Assembly: GCA_963513935.1 (NCBI GenBank)
Contig: OY740777.1
Coordinates: forward strand, 16,231,092-16,295,091
Source of the DNA: Aphrophora alni
Taxonomy: Eukaryota; Arthropoda; Insecta; Hemiptera; Aphrophoridae
Direction of reading: 5' to 3'
DNA length: 64,000 nt
The translations under genes and the position numbers were made by a program. Shown piece by piece: positions 35,801 to 46,278 of the stretch. Each line of letters opens with the position of its first letter. Position 1 is the stretch's first letter. The notes below the pieces were generated by a model. That model had not been told where the DNA came from and did not search any database. It worked only from the letters and a program-made list of their open reading frames with translations.

Positions 35801-38800
35801 TAATTTGTCTGTAGTTATCTCACTACGGCCGTTTCGGCTATTCAGCCATTTTCAAGTTTTATGCGGGTATTACCGTTGTCTTAGTTTAAAATAGAAACCA
35901 CGAACACACGACACATAACAAACACACAAGTTCTTTATACATTTAAAACATTTAAAACATGATGTAGTAGGCCCACTGTCACAACGCGTACTCTTTGTGC
36001 CCAGTAGGCCCAGTACACGTTGTGACAGTGGGCCTACTACATCATGTTTTAAATGTTTTAAATGTATAAAGAACTTGTGTGTTTGTGATGTGTCGTGTGT
36101 TCTTGGTTTCTATTTTAAACTAAGACAACGGTAATACCCGCATAAAACTTGAAAATGGCTGAATAGCCGAAACGGCCGTAGTGAGATAACTACAGACAAA
36201 TTAGACTATTGTGACGGTAAGTCTCATAATATATTTAATTATTAATCAGTAGTCGGAATGGCGAAAACAAATATATATGAATACTATCATTGTATGTTTC
36301 ACTCAGTATGTATCACTGAGGATGGCGACATTGTCATTGAAACGTGTTTGATTGAATAAACGCAGTTTTTGTGTGATCTTTTGTTCGAGTTTTTGTTCTA
36401 CATAATATTATCTCACAAGTCAAGCTCAATATTTATTTATAGTTCTAGTTTTAATTACAAAACTGGTGTTTTGGGGATGAAAAGTATAATATAAATAAAT
36501 GAATAATTAATATTGATGGAACATGGAAATTTATATTTATTAATACTATTATGAAATTACACTTATTAGTAATTCTATTTGGCTAGCTTTTTCTTTACCT
36601 TTTGGAAATCTTAAACAAATATTTAATTTATCAAAATATAAAGGTTTCCTTTATTTCATTTGTCCAACTCAATAATTCTTCTTATTACCAAAAAGTTTAA
36701 AGAATCTTACAGCTAATACAATTAACACAATTAAACTAAATGAATGATTAATTTGTGGAATGTGGTGATAATGAAATGAATGTAATCAATATGGATGCAT
36801 GAAATTTTAATAATCGATACTAAGTTCACTACATTTTTTTTTTAATTTTGACTTTTTGTAAATCATTCAATATCAAAACTTTTGTAGTTAAAAAAAAGCC
36901 TAGTCAGCTTATTGTGGTTTGATGTATGTTGATTGGTTTATTGTCACTCACCAAATGAAGTACATTATTTTATTTGTAGATATGACATACTTATCAGTTC
37001 ATAAGTAGTTCAAATTAAAGTCTTTTTATCCTTTTATTATTAGATTTTATTATTGATTATTGGATCCAAAATTGATTTAAACACAGTCCTCCATTAATAC
37101 TTTTCTATTGTTGTCATGCCTTCTTGTTTTCAACACCTAAATTAGCTTTCTTTCTTTTCGCTTTCCATTTACAAGTTTTGTTGTTATTATTCATTTTCCT
37201 TTTATTACATGTTACATTATATATTTACAAATTAATATTCTTATGATGATGTAATGGTATGATGACTTTATGTTAATGAATCACATTGTATGAAATATGA
37301 TAATTTACAATTTTATTTTAGTGAGATGAGGTTTTACCCTTTTATTTATATAATTTATAACTGTGGAATTTCGTATCATTAAAACAGTTTTAGTTCATTT
37401 TCTTTGCTTTTAGGGATAGGAAAGTTTGTCCAATATTTTTGCATTGATAATTTTAGTTTGATTGCTGAAAAATTAGTGGAAAAAAATATTTTGCTTGTAA
37501 TATTTGTAATGATTGTGATATCTGAAGTTAAGATAGGAAAAATCACCATTTAAATATATCTAGATAAGTATAGGGTCACTATTCAGTTTATCACATGCCA
37601 TAGCTAATGGTGATTGTTTTTATAATAAGTCTACAACTGATAATTTGAAAAAAAACTACCTGTAGAGTATCACTGTATGTCTCAAAAGTAACAGTCATTA
37701 ATTTCAATCAAATATTACTATAAAGGGACCTGTATTATAAGCCAGGTGGTTATTTTTTAGGATAACATTTGAAGTTTGGAGTTTAAGAAGAATTAGAGCA
37801 ATTAATTGAAAATAACAAGTGAGGTTAAAGAAATAGATATTTTATCAGAAACTAATTAAATACTATATAGGGACCTGTATTGGCCCAAGAAGGTTATTTT
37901 TTGGGATAACATTTGAAGTTTGGGGTTAACTTCTATAACTTGAATGGAGAAGAATTAGAGCAATTAATTGAAAATAACAAGTGAGGTTAAAGAAATAGAT
38001 ATTTTATCAGCAACATTGTTTAATTTAGCTCTAAACTAACCAATGAAAAAGCTGAAATTAAAAGGACACATATTCTTAAGGATGTTCTGCATTAAATTCA
38101 GAAAACAGTAATTTAAACAAAAAGGCAATAATTTTAATGTAATTATTTTTTTCAATTTTACTAACTATACAAATTAATGAATTACATAATTTTGTACACA
38201 TATAATATTTATTTATTTTTCAACATAATGGTGGTATTTTAGTGTCATTATTCTGTAAAGCTACAAAAGCAAATTTAGGCAAAAAGTAGACTGAAAACCA
38301 GCTCAGGGTGATCAGTAAATATAGTCAGAACATGGTAAAGTAAACAGTAACAACCAGGATTACACCAAAACTCTATAGTCCTGCACCATCATACTTCCAG
38401 ATTTATAAAAATTAATACGGTAAATAATCAACTTTTCTAAACATAAACCAACTCTTAGTTATAAACTAAAATATAAGAAGTTTTTAAAAATTCAAAAAGT
38501 TCCCAAAATCTATAAAAAAAAGTACCTTTATTACAATTCCTAAAAACATCTATAATGTTATCTTTCAAATTAACCGTTAGTCAAAATAAAGGTAATGGTT
38601 ATGAAGAAAGCAATAATTTTTCACCAACTCGCAATGGAAGACTGGAGAACATTCATTTTGGCTGTTCTACATGTTCTGGTAAAACAAACAACAAATGTGA
38701 GCTCAGTCAACAGTGTTGCTTTCCAAAGTGTATCTAGAACTACTTTGATTTTTGCATTATTGAATAATCACCTTTTGTCAAGTCTATTAGCCTATATTAC

Positions 38801-41800
38801 AAAATTAATGGTCCAATCTTCTGTTTAGATTTGCGATGGAGATGCACATAATCCATCGAAATGAAAAGTATGAAACTATAGGAGAAGCTCTCCAGCATGA
38901 AGATGGTCTTGTTGTGTTGGCATTTTTCTTCCAGGTAAATTAATATTTTCACCAGTGGGTTATCAATAGTTTTTAAAATTAAATTTAATGAAGTAGTTGA
39001 AGAAACTAGTGGGCCTTTTTCGGAATTTCAACTCCACTATTTTTCTTTTTTATTAATGGAATCCATTTTATTTGTCACAAAAATCATCACAAATAATGTC
39101 AATATTCAGGTAATGTGCATAAACCAATTTCATAACAACTTTGTACTTTGTTTACTTCCTTAATCTATATCCATTCTATACCTACCAATGCTGATAAGAA
39201 GTCAAATTAAACACAGTGTTACAAGCATCTATTGTCTTGTAAACCATGGAATGAGCAACATTCATTTCTTTAGTTTTTTGGTTATTTAGTTTAAAAAACA
39301 CATTTCTCTCATTAATTTTCCATCGATTAAAAAAGGCCATCGATTAAATATAAAGTGGAGTTGAAATACGAAAAAAGATCCAAACTAAATACTTTTATCT
39401 GAAAATTCGATAAAAGTGTAATTCAAGAATTAATGATAAGACCATATTTTCCAGTAGAAATGAGAAAGTAAGTGTCAATTATATACACAAACTTTCTCAC
39501 ACATATATAAACCAAGAACTAAGCAAACATATTATTGGTAGCCATCTCATCCTAAGGGCTATATTACCTTCCTAGGACATATATTAAGCACGGACTGGAA
39601 GACCATCTCGGGCAGACTGGAAGATAGCCAGAAAAATTGTCACTATTTCTAAATTAAAATGGGCAATAAACAAATTTAGCCTGTTTAAATCACCAGGCGG
39701 AGACGGAATCTATCCTGCACTATTGCAGGAAGGACCTGACGCCTTGATCCAACTGATCTGCAAGCTTTCCAGAGCCAGCGTAGCATACGGCTACATTCCG
39801 CAGGCATGGAGGGTCAGCAGAGTTACGTTTATTCCCAAGCGTGGCAAAGCAAGTTATTGTGATGCCAAAGCTTATCGACCTATCAGCCTATCCTCGTTTC
39901 TGTTGAAAACATTGGAGAGGTTGGTTGAGAGACACATTAGGGAAGGGGTGCTCTTAGGGACACCTCTTCATCGCAATCAACATGCCTACCAACCTGGTAA
40001 ATCCTGTGAGTCTGCTCTACATAATCTTGTGGGCAGGATCGAGGACACACTGGAAAGGAAGGAAATAGCACTGTGCGCCTTCTTGGACATAGAAGGTGCA
40101 TTTGACAATACTTTATTTGGATCAATAGTGCGCAGACTGAAAGAGCGAGAGGTGAACCCGGCTGTAACAAGATGGGTTCATTCAATGCTAACAAGCAGAC
40201 GCATTCAAAGCTCCCTGCTTGGTAATTCGCTGGAGGTCGCTGCCACAAGAGGTTGCCCACAGGGAGGTGTTCTATCACCTCTATTGTGGAGCATGGTGGT
40301 GGATGATCTCCTTACGGAAATTAGCCAAACAGGAACATACATCCAAGGCTATGCAGATGACATAGCAATCTTGGTCATTGGAAAAAGTGACTACACTGTC
40401 TCGGATATCATGAATAGGAATCTGAGACAGGTGAAGTTGTGGTGCGCAAGGGAAGGCCTCAACGTCAACCCAAGCAAAACCACCATAGTTCCCTTCACTA
40501 GGAGGAGAAACTTAACAGCCCTGGATAGGATATCCATGGACAACACACGGATAAATATGTCCATGTCGGCAAAATATCTTGGAATAACCCTTGATCAAAA
40601 GCTGACATGGAACGTACATCTGGACAATTTAATACATAAGGCGAAATGGGCGCTAATGACAGCCAGACGCTTTATTGGTACTACCTGGGGACTTAAGCCT
40701 CACATAGCAGTGATTAGACCCCAAATTACATACGGAGCGGTGGTCTGGTGGAAGAAGTCATGCCAAACCACTGCAGGAAGCAAACTAACAAGCCTGCAAA
40801 GACTTGCATGCTTGTGCATAACTGGAGCTTTCAGAAGCAGCCCAACAGCTGCTCTGGAGGTTCTTCTCGGACTCCCGCCTCTTGACATTTACATAATGTC
40901 AGAGGCAAGGAAATCCGCCTATAGACTGACGTGTGTTAATGAGTGGCGGAAGGGCTTGCCTGGAGCAGGACACTCTGACATAGTTGACACCGTACTTAAA
41001 AACTCGGTGCTAGACATGGCGCCAGACGCAATGCAAACTGAGTATGTCTTCAACAGACCCTTCACGGTAACCTTAGGTAACCGGGAAGACTGGGAAGGAA
41101 ACAACAAACCAGGTTCTTCCAGAGGGACTCTCGTCTGGTACACGGATGGGTCACTTATGGAAGGAAACTCAGGTTATGGAGTATACAGCTCATCACCAAG
41201 GACTAACATTAGTGTGAGTCTTGGGACGCACTGTACGGTATTTCAAGCAGAGATACTAGCTATCACTGCTTGTGCCCATTTGGGTTTGTCAAAAGGCTTC
41301 CGAGACAGACAAATCCTCATTCTTTCTGACAGTCAAGCAGCACTTAAAGCGCTAGACTCAGTATTAATCACTTCGAAATTGGTGAAGGATTGCCTCTCAA
41401 CACTAATGAAACTCTCCACAAGGAACATGGTGGAATTAAGATGGGTGCCAGGTCATCGTGGCATCCAAGGTAATGAGATGGCAGATACCCTTGCTAAGAA
41501 AGGAGCATCCACACCCTTCATGGGGCCAGAACCAATGTGCTGTATCAGCCGCAACATGGCTAAAAGCGCAGTTAATAACTGGGCCAAGGAAGAGCTACGC
41601 CAGAGATGGCATAGGACTCCAGGGCTCACACAGAGTAAACAGCTAATCAACGGACCTAGTAACAACCTTACGAAGTCATTGATCAAGTTAGACAGGCTAC
41701 AGCTTAAAAGAGCAGTAGGACTTATCACTGGACATGGCCAGTTCAGGAAACATCTTGCAACAGTGGGAGTCTTTGAAGGCGACCAAAGCTGTCGGCTCTG

Positions 41801-44800
41801 CCTGCAGGCCGTAGAATCAGCAAGACACATCATATTTGATTGTGGGATGCTGGAGCGCAGAAGGAGGGAGCTCTTTGGTATCCTGCAACCAGGAGAGGAA
41901 GAGGACACGTACTTGGTAGAGAAAATCCTGAAGCTCGTTCGAGGAACAGGGTTCTAATCCATCAGGAACGGCACATAGGGGGCACAATAAGCCGATGGTT
42001 GACGTGCAGGGAGACCTTCTCGAAGAGGGTCTCCACCCCATCTCTAATCTAATCTAATCTAATCTAAGCACGGACTTAGCTTTCAAGGGATCCTATCTGG
42101 ATCTACACATATTTCATTAGTCATGGGTTAGGTTAGGTTAGGTTTCACACATATATAAACCAAACTAAGCAAGCCATCTCATCCTAAGGGCTATATTACC
42201 TTCCTATGACCTATGACTTATGACAATCCTATGACCTATATTAAGCATGGACCTAGCTTTCGAGGGATCCTATCTGGATCTACACATATTTCATTAGTTT
42301 TGGGTTAGGTTAGGTTAGGTTTCACACTTATCTAAGGTTAGGTTAGGTTTCACTAAACTAAGCAAACCATCTCATCCTAAGGGCTATATTACTTTCCTAT
42401 GACTTATATTAAGCACGGACCTGACTTTCTGAGGGATCCTGTCTGGATCTACAAATTTTTCATTAGTCTTGGGTTAGGTTAGGTTAGATTAGGTTAGGTT
42501 AGGTTAGGTTTCACACATTTTACACATTTTTCATTAGTCTTGGGTTAGATCCATTCTTTCATCTTTTCTGTCAGGTCATTTTTGACCAACTTTTGTTCTA
42601 TACTGATCTTCAATTTATTACAATATTCAAGGAATAGGGGTTTTTTTATTTTATGTTATTTTCTAATTTTTTTTATAAGGTAATGACGAATGATCAAGAG
42701 GTTTTTCGTCTTTAAACAACAAAAAGGAAAAAATCGTAACCAACTCCTCATAAATTGCAGTTATAAGTCAAAAATCAAAATAAACTATAAAACTTTACTT
42801 TAGAATGTTGATTATCTCAAATCAGTACAAGCTATTACTATCAAAAGGGCTAATTTCTTTAAAATTGCTATACCAATTCTTTTAAAAATATTTTGGTTAA
42901 GTATTGTTACCAGACGACTGAAATTATTAAAGTGGAACCAACTGGTAACAATGTTAAAAAAAAAAGAAAGACAAATTTCATTAACAAAAGCCAAAAATTT
43001 ATTTAATTTAAATTTGAGTTTGAGGATCAGATTTGACCATTCACAATTAATTTTTTTTTTAAGAAAATTACAGAGTTTTTTTTGAAAAAGAATTTATATA
43101 AAAAAAATTTAAGTTTTCGTATACATATATATACATGTATAAAAAAAAGGTGAAAATGGTAGATTAGTTAACAAGTTTTGTGTTATCCAATGCTTAGTCT
43201 AAACATACACATAAATATATACATATACATATATAGAAGCACATTTTACAAATAAATGGATGTTATACCATTTTCCATTTTAAAAGAACAAATTCATATT
43301 ATGTATATATATATATAGAAATTAATTTTGATTTGTAAAAAAAAATTTATATATAGAAAAATTAAAATTTAAAAAAGAAAGTGAAATAATAGAATTTTGA
43401 AATATTGAAATTTATTAAATATTGACGTCAATGTTTTTTTTAAATTTTATTAATTTTGAAAAATAACCCCTTTGGGGTCGAGAAGGCCGAAATGTTTGCA
43501 TGCATCACCACCCAATATTAATTATTTTATAAATTAGTACACATTTTTACATATATATAATAAAAGACATTTTATCGTACAGAGTTCAGTTCTAAATATT
43601 TTTTGGAAGAATAAATTCACAATTCAAGTTCCTTTCTTTTAAACAACTATTATTTTAGAGTGCACTTAGTGAAGATTAAAAAAAGTTTTTGTTTTTAAAC
43701 ATGTCTGCAAATGTCAGGTAGAGCAGTCTCAAATAGATATCCAATTATTGCTGAACAAACTCCGACAATCTTCAACCAGCTTTTTGCTAAGCAAAAGAAA
43801 AGCAAGTCGACTAGAGATTTATACAAACCTATACATGTTATTGCACAAGTTTTTCTTATTAAAATGTTTTGTTGTTTCATCAAAATGAAAGGAAAATTAC
43901 CAGAATTACAGAAGTCCAGAAAAGATTATAATTAAGTTTTTCTTTGATATTAATAAAGAATCGTATATAAATATCTTGATCTTTGTTTGAAATAAAAGAA
44001 TTGTAACAACAGTTAGAAAAATTCTAAAAGCAAAGATTATAGTTCAGAAAAAACATTTGTCTACTTAGTATTTTGATACTATTTAATACTTAATACTTTG
44101 ACTGTTTAATACTTAATACTTTGACTGTTTAATACTTAATACTTTGACTGTTTAAATTTACAGTTAGATTTTGTAAATTGTCCTTTAAATGAAAGAAGGC
44201 TTTTTTACAAGTTGTTAATCTTCAATAAGAATCATTGAATAATCAAAAGGAAAATATGAAACACATATTTCAGTAAACAAAGCTTAAAAATATTAACAAT
44301 TTTACTGTATGGTCAAATCTAAAGTAGACATACCTGGTATCTATTGAAAGAGTTCAAAAGAGCCATGTGCCGAATGGAGATTTGCACTATTTTGTGTGTG
44401 TTATAAAGAAAACTCACTAACATTTTATCGTGGATGGTTACATTATAATTTAGAAAACATTGCACTTATAACTTCAGAAGCAAGATGTTGAATATAATTT
44501 AGAACCGAAACACTGAAGAAGTTGTCCAAAATGGGTTTAGTTAAATTTTTCAAGACTACATTTTGAAGAGACAGAACTGTAATGAGTCAGCTTGCAGAGC
44601 TTGATTCTACTGTGTATGGAGAGGGGATATCGTACGATGTTGAACTGTATTCACCACCAGACTTCACCACACACTAGAGGCCTGGTCTGAATGCGATAAG
44701 AGAGACGGCGAGTAGAATTATCGATAAATTAGTACAGATTTATATTTAAGTCTGAAGGACGTTACAGTATAAAGATTAATAACCCAAATGAGCCAAATCA

Positions 44801-46241
44801 AATTAAAAGAAAATTTCTGTTCAGAAATTATTTCCAAAAATATTAAAACAAACCTTGACAGCTGTAATTTAAAATTGATTCAATTAAATATGTATATAAT
44901 TTTGAGGGTTTATGGTACAAGTGAAACTTATTCAAGGTTTATTTAAATACATATATTAAATTCTTATATTTTGTGTATACTAAAGACAGCATTTGTGTTT
45001 TTGACTGATAAGACTACCAACTAACTCTTTAAAGTGACATAATACTAACGACCAGATGATGGAGTTACAGTTCCGAAACATGTCATCACTTTAATATAAC
45101 TAAGAAGTTGCATGACGATATACTGTACACTATTATTTAATTTTAATAACTGACATTTGATGATGAATAGTTTTGTTAGACTAGCATTTGGTTTTGTTTA
45201 TGAGTGTGTGAGAAAGTTTGTGCAATATTTTTACATCATTTATTTATATTAGAAAATACAGTTGTACCAATAATTCATGAAATACATTTCTCACTCGTTT
45301 CTTCTCATTTCCAGATCAGAGAGAAAGACAATTCAGATTTACAACCAATTTTAAAAGAGCTTCAAGTCCTAACACCAGAAGGCAGCACTGTATACATGCA
45401 TGAATCATTTACATTATCTTCTTTGATACCGAAAATAAATGATGTGTTTTATACATACAGAGGTTCGTTAACAACGCCTCCTTGTTCAGAAGCTGTCACG
45501 TGGGTTATATTTCCTGATCCACTGCCTGTTTCATATAACCAAGTAAGAAACTTATATAAATATTTTTTTATTGTCTTTTAAATTTATTTTAATAATTATA
45601 TAACTGTGTTATTGTTTTGCATCTCTATTTTAGTCCTAACTATTACCATACACATGTAACATTCAGACTAACTGATGTATTGTTAATATAAATTACTTAG
45701 CCAAGAGGCCAAGGGCGTACCCAGGATCAAAACTAGGGGAGGGGCAAGCCATGGTCATTCAATATACAATTAATTGATTATTAAAATAGTTATTTCAAGA
45801 ATTGTATTAAATTCCAGCAACAAAATGTATATTATAGAAAAAAATTTATGCTTCCGGGGGGGCAGCTGCCCCCCCTGCCCCTCGCTGGGTACGCCCATGC
45901 AAGAGGCCAAGCATTAGTATATTTATGTCACAAACAGCATATAGAGGATTAGATATCCAATACCAGATGCACAACATATTTGTACGATTTTAATATAGTT
46001 ACCAGAAGTTTAGTGTCAACACCAATATACAATATATCTTATTTTAAACCTTATATCTACATTACAAAAGAACAACATAGTTCAAAATAATGTATTTACA
46101 TAGTATTAATATTAGTATTAAAATACATTACATATTATTTATACATATTATTACATATATGCAATACATAAATACTTTTTTATACATATATATATATATA
46201 TATAATAGACTACACATATATAGGTAGATACATACACACAT

Positions 46242-46278
<37 letters not shown>

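Larger units (their letters stand above)
34823..38828. other. Alpha-CA intron 4
   Basis: Contains a G-run (35116-35128), a family B repeat (35380-35660), the large foldback at 35665-36403 and a tandem duplication at 37710-38010. The rest is AT-rich. Frames at 38555-38828 run into exon 5 in the wrong frame and are not coding. Confidence 0.55.

Noticed and set aside
39937..42052. Open frames on the minus strand and in other frames over the retrotransposon (39937-40278, 40700-40888, 40919-41143, 41453-41908, 41458-41646, 41817-42041, 41840-42052)
   Set aside because: All are shadows of the intact RT-RNase H frame and carry no motifs of their own.
43460..43510. Hammerhead-like 'ggggtcgagaaggccgaaatg'
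   Set aside because: A stem followed by GAAA is present but the CUGANGA half of the core is absent.
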